From Candidatus Heimdallarchaeota archaeon (GTDB taxonomy: Archaea > Asgardarchaeota > Heimdallarchaeia > Heimdallarchaeales > Kariarchaeaceae): a DNA stretch of 5,285 bases. Where the stretch lies: positions 1 through 5,285 of the forward strand of contig JAAFKL010000406.1 of NCBI GenBank assembly GCA_021399405.1. The letters are read 5' to 3'. The position numbers were made by a program, and so were the translations under genes. The notes beneath the pieces are model-generated. The model did not search any database and had not been told where the DNA came from. It was given only the letters and a program-made list of their open reading frames with translations. How positions within the stretch are numbered: the stretch's first letter is position 1; the number at the start of each line of letters is the position of its first letter. Shown in pieces: positions 1 to 5,285 of this stretch.

Positions 1-39
1 CGAAATTATATCCATTTCATCTTGAATGGATTCAGTCAT
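1..39 (-). CDS. Possible N-terminus of a divergent gene, cut by the window edge
   Basis: Reading the minus strand from an ATG at 39-37 gives MTESIQDEMDIIS, open to the window edge. Ten of its 13 codons begin with a purine, as is usual in coding frames, and the peptide looks like an ordinary acidic protein start. No other start codon lies in this frame before an upstream in-frame TAA, so 39 is the only conventional start. There is no Shine-Dalgarno motif; an AT-rich element on the minus strand near 98-105 could be a TATA box giving a short leader. The competing reading is a plus-strand gene tail ending in TAA at 39-41 and followed by a T-rich stretch at 56-75. That reading has poorer codon bias (4 of 12 codons begin with a purine). 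Function cannot be told from 13 residues. Confidence 0.3.
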   Translation of the reverse strand, partial: MTESIQDEMDIIS

Positions 40-163
40 AAAACAAGCATATGCAATTCTTTTCTTAACTTTTTTCTGTGATGGTTAGGTGATTTCAGAA
101 TATTTCCATAATATTATTCAATCGTTCTTAATGAATATAAGAAGGTGTCTTCTTTATTATTGC

Positions 164-173
164 GACAATTGTC
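164..173. promoter_or_regulatory. 10-bp perfect palindrome, possible operator
   Basis: GACAATTGTC reads the same on both strands. It lies about 50 bp upstream of the TATA-like box of the membrane-protein operon and roughly midway between that operon and the possible divergent gene at the window start. That position would suit a dimeric regulator, but a single 10-bp palindrome in AT-rich DNA can arise by chance. Confidence 0.2.
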
Positions 174-191
174 TATGATAATTCTTCAGAA

Positions 192-206
192 GTGACTGCA
201 AATCAC
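192..206. promoter_or_regulatory. GTGA-N7-TCAC dyad upstream of the TATA-like box
   Basis: GTGA at 192-195 and TCAC at 203-206 form an inverted repeat with a 7-bp centre, about 15 bp upstream of the TATA-like box. Further GTGAT half-sites lie at 78-82 and 89-93. The spacing fits binding by a dimeric helix-turn-helix protein on one face of the helix, upstream of the transcription machinery. No regulator for it is visible in the window. Confidence 0.2.
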
Positions 207-221
207 AGAAACTGAGATAGA

Positions 222-229
222 TTTTATAG
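222..229 (+). promoter_or_regulatory. TATA-like box of the membrane-protein operon
   Basis: TTTTATAG is the best match to an archaeal TATA element (box A) in the upstream region. Archaeal transcription normally starts about 25-30 bp downstream, here near 250-255. That places the RNA start at or just after the GTG at 251 and about 25 nt before the ATG at 278. The box therefore supports the ATG as the true start of the first gene. No strong BRE motif is obvious beside it. Confidence 0.4.
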
Positions 230-264
230 TGAGAAAATACTCGACCCATTGTGCAATTAGAATC

Positions 265-270
265 GAAGGG
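265..270 (+). promoter_or_regulatory. Shine-Dalgarno-like motif that favours the ATG at 278
   Basis: GAAGGG ends 7 nt before the ATG at 278, a normal spacing for ribosome binding. The longer reading frame would begin with GTG at 251, which has no such motif and would fall at the predicted transcription start. It would also add a polar nonapeptide in front of a membrane segment. Confidence 0.45.
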
Positions 271-277
271 CAATGTA

Positions 278-2413
278 ATGGGTAATATCCTCCTCATTCT
301 AATCATTCTAATTTCCACATTCAGGTTAACAAGTGAATCAGCTATAATACCAACTATGGGTGCGATATTGGCAATATTTGCCACCATATTGTACACAAAA
401 CGGATACTTGCAATTTCTCATGAGGTAAGAACTCCTCTCTCGGATACCCTAATCACTTTATCCGGTATCAATGTAGCGTTATTTCTTTTCTATCCCTTAA
501 CCCAATTATCATTCCTTTTAAATTTCTCCTATGGAAATTCTTTGGTTTTACTAGCTGTGGGTGCGGTATTTAAGTTGCTCCTCCTTGATCAAGCTATCAT
601 AGAGTTATGGCATCAAATAACAAATGCCATTCACTATCTAATTGATTGGTCGTCTAGCAAATTTATTAATTTTATCAGATTATTGCTAACTGTTTTATCT
701 CTGATTCTATTCACATATCAAACTGAAATAGACCTTTTAGTTAATAATCACTATAGTTTTTCACTTTCATTGGTATTAATCTCTTTGGTGATATTTCTCT
801 CATCATTTAACTCATGGGGTGGAAAATATAGAGGAATAAGATTTGCTGTATTTATGGCCACATTATTTTTAATAGGAAGGATAGGATTATTGCCACTTAT
901 CCAAGATAAAGTATCCCTGCTGATTCTTATCCTTTCCATAATGGTCTGGTCAATTTCTCTCCCCTATCTGAGAAAAATATCAACCGACACGGCAAGAAGA
1001 GTATGGTATACTATCAAAAGCGTATATTTTTTGATCCTAGAACACAAAAAAACAATCTTTCATATACTTGCATTTATCTCATCAATTATTGCTCTTGAAT
1101 TTGTTTCTGTTACACCGATTATTGGTTTAATCCCCCTTAATGTTTTATCCTTTACAATTTTACTATTTTTAGGGATATATCCAATAATATTGAATCTTCT
1201 AAAATCAATTAGTGTAGCCTTGAAAGATTTATTTAAAGATATAATTTACCTTCTCAAACAATTTGTAGGCTGGATAGGAGAAAATTATATTCTATTTTCT
1301 CGGATTCTAACAATGTTTGCCAGTTTAATATTATTAATTTCCCATGGTTTTTCTCCTCAAATTTACAAGATAATAATTGCCTTAACCTTAATCATATATT
1401 CAATTTTCCCATTAATCAGCTCCCTAGTTAATTGGATCTGGAAAACTTTGTCGACTTTCTTCAGCAATACTATTCAAATACTCTCATTTTATGGGAATTG
1501 GGTTATAAATAACAAGTTCTTATTCAGTAGATATCTTTCCATTGTATATGCATTAATTGCTTTGATTATAAATATATTTTCTCCTTCAGAATACTATCCA
1601 CCCGTAATTTTCATCCTACTATTGTACTCTATCAGCCCACCTGTCTACAATTTTATCCAAATATCTTATCGGTTTATTATTGAAAACCCAAAAGCTTCCT
1701 TGCAAGGATTATCCTTCTTACTAGGAATTGTTGCCATTTTCATTATCCCTACTGATAAAATTTTTGGGATACAAGTAAATTTCGCAGTTTCTGGCTTCTT
1801 TTTTATAATGTCAGTATCTCCCTGGATATCCAGGTTAATCAGTTCAATATATCATATATCTAAAAACATCTTACAATATCTATACGGAAAATTCAATTCA
1901 ATCGACAAGATACTTCCTGTATTTGCTGTAATATTGATAATATTGCCAAAGAACTCTGATATTAAATTGTATCCCTCCATAGCTATTTATGTCTTGGCCA
2001 CCATTTTACTTGCACTCTCATGGAATCAATTATTAATGAGAATAATTGATTCACTTGTATTTGGTGTGGTCTCTATTGCATACAGCATTCTCAACCTACT
2101 TTTTTCATTCTTCAGATTCCTTTATCATCTTGGATTTTTTGGTTGGCTTAAAAGACGATTAACAAATCTATTCTCAAGTATATATCGTAATTTAATACTT
2201 CTCGCATTATGGGGTGTGGCTATCGTTTTTGTATTGTTAGGAGTAGGTGTAATTTTTCCAGGGATCTTTTCCCTTTCACAATTGATTTTCTCGGCAATTA
2301 TTGATGAGAAATTGATTTCATTCATTATCGGTGTATTCTTGATCGCAATTGGTATTTTGACATTCAAAGAGGTCTTTGCTCGTAGATCTAAATTAAGGAA
2401 GCTGATGAGATGA
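278..2413 (+). CDS. Giant polytopic membrane protein of repeated hydrophobic hairpins, function unknown
   Basis: This 711-residue protein is almost wholly hydrophobic, with about 18 candidate membrane segments counted by eye and no recognisable soluble domain. I do not recognise a named family. Segments come as hairpins (two membrane spans with a short turn) separated by amphipathic linkers rich in Lys, Asn and aromatic residues. From residue 255 the hairpins share a register: an acidic or Asn position, then Leu nine residues later, seen at 255, 335, 411, 469 and less clearly 537. The tetrapeptide LFSR recurs at 339-342 and 415-418. The C-terminus is basic (ARRSKLRKLMR), suggesting a cytosolic end. 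Residues 47-54 read SHEVRTPL, identical to a histidine-kinase H-box, but no ATPase domain follows. The start at ATG 278 is preferred over GTG 251 because of the ribosome-binding motif and TATA position. The stop overlaps the next gene by 4 bp, so the two products are probably made together. A scaffold, channel or membrane-shaping role is conceivable; none is shown. Confidence 0.9.
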   Translation: MGNILLILIILISTFRLTSESAIIPTMGAILAIFATILYTKRILAISHEVRTPLSDTLITLSGINVALFLFYPLTQLSFLLNFSYGNSLVLLAVGAVFKLLLLDQAIIELWHQITNAIHYLIDWSSSKFINFIRLLLTVLSLILFTYQTEIDLLVNNHYSFSLSLVLISLVIFLSSFNSWGGKYRGIRFAVFMATLFLIGRIGLLPLIQDKVSLLILILSIMVWSISLPYLRKISTDTARRVWYTIKSVYFLILEHKKTIFHILAFISSIIALEFVSVTPIIGLIPLNVLSFTILLFLGIYPIILNLLKSISVALKDLFKDIIYLLKQFVGWIGENYILFSRILTMFASLILLISHGFSPQIYKIIIALTLIIYSIFPLISSLVNWIWKTLSTFFSNTIQILSFYGNWVINNKFLFSRYLSIVYALIALIINIFSPSEYYPPVIFILLLYSISPPVYNFIQISYRFIIENPKASLQGLSFLLGIVAIFIIPTDKIFGIQVNFAVSGFFFIMSVSPWISRLISSIYHISKNILQYLYGKFNSIDKILPVFAVILIILPKNSDIKLYPSIAIYVLATILLALSWNQLLMRIIDSLVFGVVSIAYSILNLLFSFFRFLYHLGFFGWLKRRLTNLFSSIYRNLILLALWGVAIVFVLLGVGVIFPGIFSLSQLIFSAIIDEKLISFIIGVFLIAIGILTFKEVFARRSKLRKLMR
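1040..2050 (+). repeat. Diverged protein-level tandem repeats: membrane hairpin plus amphipathic linker
   Basis: Within the 711-residue protein, residues 255-591 contain five successive units of about 58-80 residues. Each starts with a short polar anchor (EHKK, ENYI, NNKF, ENPK, GKFN), has Leu nine residues after the anchor's first position, runs into a hydrophobic hairpin, and ends in an amphipathic helix-like stretch. The similarity is at protein level only; I see no long DNA repeats, so the duplications are old. Earlier and later parts of the protein look like weaker copies. Confidence 0.5.
2395..2401 (+). promoter_or_regulatory. Ribosome-binding motif for the RING gene inside the end of the first gene
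   Basis: AAGGAAG ends 8 nt before the ATG at 2410. Together with the ATGA overlap of stop and start codons, it points to translational coupling: ribosomes finishing the first gene can restart on the second. Confidence 0.4.
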
Positions 2414-3630
2414 CTGAAATTATTAATAAATCTTGGAATACAAGACCCTATGTTATTATCTTATCAATTATTGGAGTTGTATTTACAATATTTTATCTTG
2501 AGATTGGTCTGACTTTAATCGCCTTTTCAGGTCTCTTAACTGCTGCTGAATTTATCAGAGAGAGATTGAAGAAGATTGGAGCGGAAAGTTGGGCATTAGG
2601 ATCAATTATTGTAGGTTTGGGCTTCTTATTTTTCACCATTCCAGTTATCGGGTTTGCATGGTCCTTTATCTCGACATCAAATGAAATAATCTTGGTAGTG
2701 ATTGGGGTTATTTTGATGATAATCGGTTATACCACTGAATATTTTGATCTAAACGTAAAATTATTGAATTTCATTGAAAATGTGAAAATCCAATACCATA
2801 AACTCATTCAAAAGATTAAAGCAAAATTTCTTCGGTCTGTTTGGACAATTTCAGCAGTATTCAGTTTCACGTTATTGATACTTTCATATTTCTATCCTGT
2901 AATTTTAGAACCCCTATCAGGTATATTACCCAATTATCAAGCATCAAGTAGATTATTACTGATTTCTCTGGCGGTTCTTTTCCTCTTGATTGAATATCGA
3001 GAATTCATGGGATTTATGTTTGTTCGTTTTGGTGAATTTCTCACTCTTCTAATGAGAGGTATCATTCGCAGGCTTGTTAATATTAAAGAATTCTTTGTTA
3101 TATTATTTAAGAAAGGTAAATCACTCCTGCAATCATCTATTACTTTTTTAAAAGACATAATCGTATTTTCATTTGAGAATACATTCATTATAGGATTCTC
3201 TTCATTCTTAATTTTTGGGATTCTATCCCTCCTCTCAAAAGATCTGATCTTGAGTTCATTATCAGTCATCAGTCTTATAATATCACTCGGATTAATTCTC
3301 GTTAAATATGAACAAGCAATCAATGTAAGGGTAAGAACGACCCAGCAAACTGCCTATAAATCCGCTTTTAGGATAAAAAATCTAGTTATGAGGAAGAAAT
3401 TTGTAAATTGCCCAAATTGTGATTTTGAAATAGTTAAGGATAGTATAAATTGTTTAAATTGCAATGAATCATTACCCAAATGCATGATTTGTAAGGATTT
3501 ACTGAGAAAAGATCAAGAATTTGAAGAATGCCACAATTGTGAATATCATTTCCACAAAAATCATATTGATAAATGGATCCAAATCCTTCCAAAATGCCCA
3601 ATTTGTAAAACTGAATGGCAGTTAACCTAG
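2410..3630 (+). CDS. Membrane-anchored RING-type protein: about 8 membrane spans, zinc ribbon and C-terminal RING; candidate ubiquitin ligase
   Basis: This 406-residue protein has candidate spans near residues 14-30, 31-47, 62-88, 91-108, 144-162, 181-196, 258-275 and 279-298. Segments rich in Lys and Arg (49-57, 126-142, 216-237, 307-330) all fall between hairpins, while the hairpin turns lack basic residues. The positive-inside rule therefore puts linkers and C-terminus in the cytosol. Residues 334-351 form a zinc ribbon (Cys334, 337, 348, 351). Residues 358-399 form a RING-like finger with Cys358, Cys361, Cys374, Cys377, His382, His385, Cys396 and Cys399. Ile360, Trp389 and Pro397 occupy positions that contact the E2 enzyme in known RING ligases. 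His385 stands where Cys is usual, which still allows zinc binding. RING proteins of this kind act as E3 ligases, bringing a charged E2 to substrates; that activity is inferred here. The gene follows a repeat-rich membrane-protein gene with a 4-bp overlap, and its hairpin at 256-298 resembles that protein's repeats. A zinc-dependent interaction module without ligase activity is the alternative. Confidence 0.88.
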   Translation: MTEIINKSWNTRPYVIILSIIGVVFTIFYLEIGLTLIAFSGLLTAAEFIRERLKKIGAESWALGSIIVGLGFLFFTIPVIGFAWSFISTSNEIILVVIGVILMIIGYTTEYFDLNVKLLNFIENVKIQYHKLIQKIKAKFLRSVWTISAVFSFTLLILSYFYPVILEPLSGILPNYQASSRLLLISLAVLFLLIEYREFMGFMFVRFGEFLTLLMRGIIRRLVNIKEFFVILFKKGKSLLQSSITFLKDIIVFSFENTFIIGFSSFLIFGILSLLSKDLILSSLSVISLIISLGLILVKYEQAINVRVRTTQQTAYKSAFRIKNLVMRKKFVNCPNCDFEIVKDSINCLNCNESLPKCMICKDLLRKDQEFEECHNCEYHFHKNHIDKWIQILPKCPICKTEWQLT

Positions 3631-3642
3631 TATTATCAGTGC

Positions 3643-3651
3643 TTTTTTTTT
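3643..3651 (+). terminator. U-tract terminator of the membrane-protein operon
   Basis: Nine consecutive T begin 12 nt after the stop codon of the RING gene, with no convincing hairpin before them. This matches the U-rich termination signals known in archaea. It lies in a 48-bp gap between convergent genes and would keep transcription from running into the regulator gene on the other strand. No comparable T-run is seen on the minus strand after that gene's stop. Confidence 0.6.
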
Positions 3652-3678
3652 CAAAGGGAATTTTCAGTCAATTTTTCT

Positions 3679-4953
3679 CTAATCAAGAATAAAATCAATT
3701 ATTTCATCCAATAGATTCCTTACAAAAAGTCTATCAATCTCTTCAATCCAATTAATGGTGCTAATTCTTGCTTTAATGAGGAAACTTAACTTATTAGAAT
3801 CAGAAATTATTTTTTCAGCACTGGGAGTGAAATACATCGTTAATAAAACAATTCTCTCGATTTTATCTTCATAGGATACGATTTTGAAGGTGTAAACTAA
3901 TGCACCCAGGGGAAAATCTGATTTTACTGATACTGGCAAAGGTCCAAATAAACCTTCTTGATAATTTTCACTATTCATTATCAATGTTGAGTAGAAAATA
4001 ATATTTTTTAGGGTATCATTTTCATCAATTAATAGTGAATTAATGTGTGTAGCCACCATGGGGCCCATAGACCCTGAATAATATGCGCTGATTGAAAGAG
4101 CTCTCTCAAGCTCTTCATGTGAAGAGCCAGAGTAAATTTCTGTTTCTAAACTCCGATCAATGTCAATAGTTTTGGGTTTCTTCAAACCAACTTTTTCTGG
4201 ATCAACATTATTGAAAAGCTCAATATTCTTATTCCGTGATATTAAAGTTAGCATTGTTTGATCAAAAAGGGTTGTTATGTATTTTTCGGGATAAATGAAA
4301 AATAATTCGAGTTTCAAATCCTTAGGAATTGATTTTATTTTGCTAAAAACCTCCTCCTCTGAATATAATCCCCACAGATTTGGATTAGGTTTAATGGTAA
4401 TATTCTCTAAGTCTAACAAAAACATATCAGTATTATTTTTTTGACATTGATCCAATATCGATCGGCTCTGATTGTTAATTTCCTCTCTTAACGTAGCAGA
4501 TGAATGAGCTCTAAGTTCAGCCAGAAAATTAGAAATTATTAAACATCCAATTCCTATATTGGATAACTCTTCCACACTTGGGGCTATGTCATCAATTGAA
4601 AATTTCCTTAATAATTCTGATAATTGAGCATCGCTTATTGGTTTGGAAACAAAATCAGTAGCTCCAAGCCTCAATGCCTCTGAAATAGTATTTCCTTGGG
4701 TCATCCCTGAGAGCATGATTATCTTAACATGGTGTGATATTTCCCTAATTTTTGATAAAACCTCGAGACCGGATAAATTTGGAAGTATTATATCAAGAAA
4801 TATAATATCTGCTGAAATTGATTCTATAGAATCTAAAAACTCCATCCCGCTCCCAAATTTATGTGTCACTACATGACCTTCTTTTACAATCATAGCTGAA
4901 AGTGTTTCTCTGACAAAAAAACTATCATCAATAATTATGCATTCAAGTGTCAT
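3679..4953 (-). CDS. Receiver-domain response regulator with a C-terminal longin/roadblock-like domain
   Basis: Residues 1-118 of this 424-residue protein are a CheY-like receiver with the full active-site set: acidic pair Asp9-Asp10, phosphoacceptor Asp54 (FLDIILPN), Ser82 and Lys104-Pro105. It should accept phosphate from a histidine kinase, none of which is encoded here. The ATG at 4953 puts the first receiver strand right at the N-terminus, so the start is secure. Residues about 125-260 look alpha/beta and are not recognised. Residues about 284-424 have the predicted order strand, strand (with SMGPM in the turn), helix, three strands (GPLPV, GALVYTF, RIVLLTMYF) and a long C-terminal helical region. 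This is the order of longin and roadblock domains, which bind or regulate small GTPases and are abundant in Asgard archaea; I infer this from pattern only. There is no helix-turn-helix or enzymatic output motif, so action through protein contacts is likelier than DNA binding. The gene lies 89 bp downstream of a GTPBP1-like gene on the same strand and converges on the RING operon. Confidence 0.9.
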   Translation of the reverse strand: MTLECIIIDDSFFVRETLSAMIVKEGHVVTHKFGSGMEFLDSIESISADIIFLDIILPNLSGLEVLSKIREISHHVKIIMLSGMTQGNTISEALRLGATDFVSKPISDAQLSELLRKFSIDDIAPSVEELSNIGIGCLIISNFLAELRAHSSATLREEINNQSRSILDQCQKNNTDMFLLDLENITIKPNPNLWGLYSEEEVFSKIKSIPKDLKLELFFIYPEKYITTLFDQTMLTLISRNKNIELFNNVDPEKVGLKKPKTIDIDRSLETEIYSGSSHEELERALSISAYYSGSMGPMVATHINSLLIDENDTLKNIIFYSTLIMNSENYQEGLFGPLPVSVKSDFPLGALVYTFKIVSYEDKIERIVLLTMYFTPSAEKIISDSNKLSFLIKARISTINWIEEIDRLFVRNLLDEIIDFILD

Positions 4954-4967
4954 CAGTGACTAATTTC

Positions 4968-4994
4968 TATATAATTGCAAGCTTAATATTACTT
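4968..4994 (-). promoter_or_regulatory. Weak promoter candidates of the regulator gene
   Basis: Two AT-rich elements precede the regulator on the minus strand: TTATATAG at 4975-4968 and AATATTA around 4990-4984. The first is the better sequence match but ends only 15 nt from the ATG, too close for the usual 25-30 bp from TATA box to RNA start. The second would give a very short leader. There is no Shine-Dalgarno motif before the ATG, so a leaderless or nearly leaderless transcript, or read-through from the GTPase gene, is possible. Confidence 0.2.
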
Positions 4995-5008
4995 TGTTCA
5001 GTGTATTG

Positions 5009-5061
5009 TTTAGATGATTTATCTTTATCTCTTTATTCAAAATCACTTTAGATCATCTAAA
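5009..5061 (-). repeat. 10-bp inverted repeat spanning the end of the GTPase gene
   Basis: TTTAGATGAT at 5009-5018 and its exact complement ATCATCTAAA at 5052-5061 are separated by 33 bp. The right arm covers the last codons of the GTPase gene and itself forms an odd palindrome at 5047-5061 (7+1+7). In the GTPase mRNA the arms could pair into a 10-bp stem around the stop codon, or the DNA could be a protein-binding site upstream of the regulator gene. There is no following T-run, so it is not a classical terminator. Confidence 0.35.
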
Positions 5062-5285
5062 ATGGAATTGACTATACCTATTCCTTTGGTTCTTCCTTCT
5101 CTAAAAATTATTCTCTGCCCAGATCGTATATGTTCAGGCCTATATAAAAATTCAAATTCTACAATGGCCCTATCTCCAGTTCTGATTTGTTTAGAATCAA
5201 TAGAAGTAATTCTAGCTGCTTGAGAGATGCTTTTACAATGTATTACTGGGGTATAACCCTCTTTAATTGTTGTTGAATGGTATAG
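5043..5285 (-). CDS. GTPBP1-like translational GTPase, C-terminal 80 residues (5' end beyond the window)
   Basis: Reading the minus strand from the window edge gives 80 codons ending in TGA at 5045-5043. The peptide is a clear EF-Tu-type domain III, the third and last domain of elongation-factor-like GTPases. It contains the stretches HSTTIKEGYTPVIHC, IRTGDRAIVEFEF, YRPEHIRSGQRIIF and REGRTKGIG. These match the end of human GTPBP1 and its archaeal relatives (recalled as HPTTI...HCGSIRQTA, LRTGDKA, FREGRTK) more closely than EF-1alpha or IF2-gamma. GTPBP1-type proteins are cytosolic GTPases related to EF-1alpha, linked in eukaryotes to ribosome rescue and mRNA turnover; the archaeal role is less clear. 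The gene ends soon after REGRTKGIG, without the long tail of the animal proteins. The GTPase domain and domain II must lie beyond 5285. The regulator gene follows 89 bp downstream on the same strand with no clear terminator between, so co-transcription is possible. Confidence 0.85.
   Translation of the reverse strand, partial: LYHSTTIKEGYTPVIHCKSISQAARITSIDSKQIRTGDRAIVEFEFLYRPEHIRSGQRIIFREGRTKGIGIVNSILDDLK

Noticed and set aside
3..41. Possible plus-strand gene tail ending at TAA 39-41, with a T-rich stretch at 56-75 as terminator
   Set aside because: Kept only as an alternative: its codon bias is poorer than the opposite strand and 12 codons cannot be judged further.
251..277. GTG start nine codons upstream of the first membrane-protein gene
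   Set aside because: It would fall at the predicted transcription start, has no ribosome-binding motif, and adds a polar nonapeptide with no apparent role; the ATG at 278 has a suitable motif 7 nt upstream.
157..396. Open frame of 79 codons on the minus strand
   Set aside because: It overlaps the control region and the start of the membrane-protein gene, has no recognisable protein features, and reflects the antisense of a hydrophobic coding region.
2937..3323. Open frame of 128 codons on the minus strand
   Set aside because: It is antisense to the membrane part of the RING gene, with a basic composition of the kind that arises opposite Leu/Ile-rich coding sequence; it has no domain or ribosome-binding signal.
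4096..4127. Overlapping inverted repeats, including a 7-bp stem with 4-nt loop (GCTCTTC-ATGT-GAAGAGC)
   Set aside because: It sits inside the regulator's coding sequence, over Ser-, Glu- and Leu-rich codons, with no T-run or known motif; codon-driven chance is the simplest reading.
4643..4876. Open frame of 77 codons on the plus strand
   Set aside because: It lies opposite the receiver domain, whose catalytic residues prove the minus strand is coding.
5014..5223. Open frame of 69 codons on the plus strand
   Set aside because: It is opposite the conserved EF-Tu domain III tail of the GTPase gene.
1..5285. tRNA or rRNA genes, CRISPR arrays, insertion sequences
   Set aside because: No cloverleaf, regular repeat-spacer pattern, transposase-like protein or terminal inverted repeats were found by eye on either strand.

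Overview
The window is AT-rich, uses AGA/ATA-type codons and the standard genetic code, and has archaeal-style signals: TATA-like boxes, U-tract termination and weak or absent Shine-Dalgarno motifs. Three things point to an archaeon, most likely of the Asgard group: a membrane protein ending in a zinc ribbon plus RING-type domain, a receiver domain fused to what looks like a longin/roadblock-like domain, and the tail of a GTPBP1-type translational GTPase. The assignment is inferred from protein types; no phylogenetic marker is complete here.

Layout. Positions 1-39 may hold the first 13 codons of a divergent minus-strand gene. Positions 40-277 are a non-coding control region with a TATA-like box, a 10-bp palindrome and several GTGAT/ATCAC half-sites. 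Two plus-strand genes follow as a tight operon. The first (278-2413) encodes a 711-residue protein made almost entirely of membrane segments. The second (2410-3630) overlaps it by 4 bp (ATGA) and encodes about 8 membrane segments followed by a cytosolic zinc ribbon and RING-type finger. A run of nine T just after the second stop is the likely terminator. Two genes on the minus strand converge on this point: a receiver-domain regulator (3679-4953) and, upstream of it, the 3' end of a GTPBP1-like GTPase (5043-5285, cut by the window edge).

How the parts may work together. Both membrane proteins appear to be built from the same repeated unit, a hydrophobic hairpin followed by an amphipathic, basic linker on the cytosolic side. 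Their translation is probably coupled, so a joint membrane complex with the RING finger as its cytosolic output is the most economical reading. The arrangement of many membrane segments followed by a cytosolic RING resembles eukaryotic membrane ubiquitin ligases such as Hrd1, gp78 and TRC8. This is an analogy of architecture, not demonstrated homology. The convergent regulator has all the phosphorylation residues of a receiver but no DNA-binding output, which suggests signalling through protein contacts. The first membrane protein also carries an isolated match to the histidine-kinase H-box (SHEVRTPL) with no kinase domain, which may be chance.
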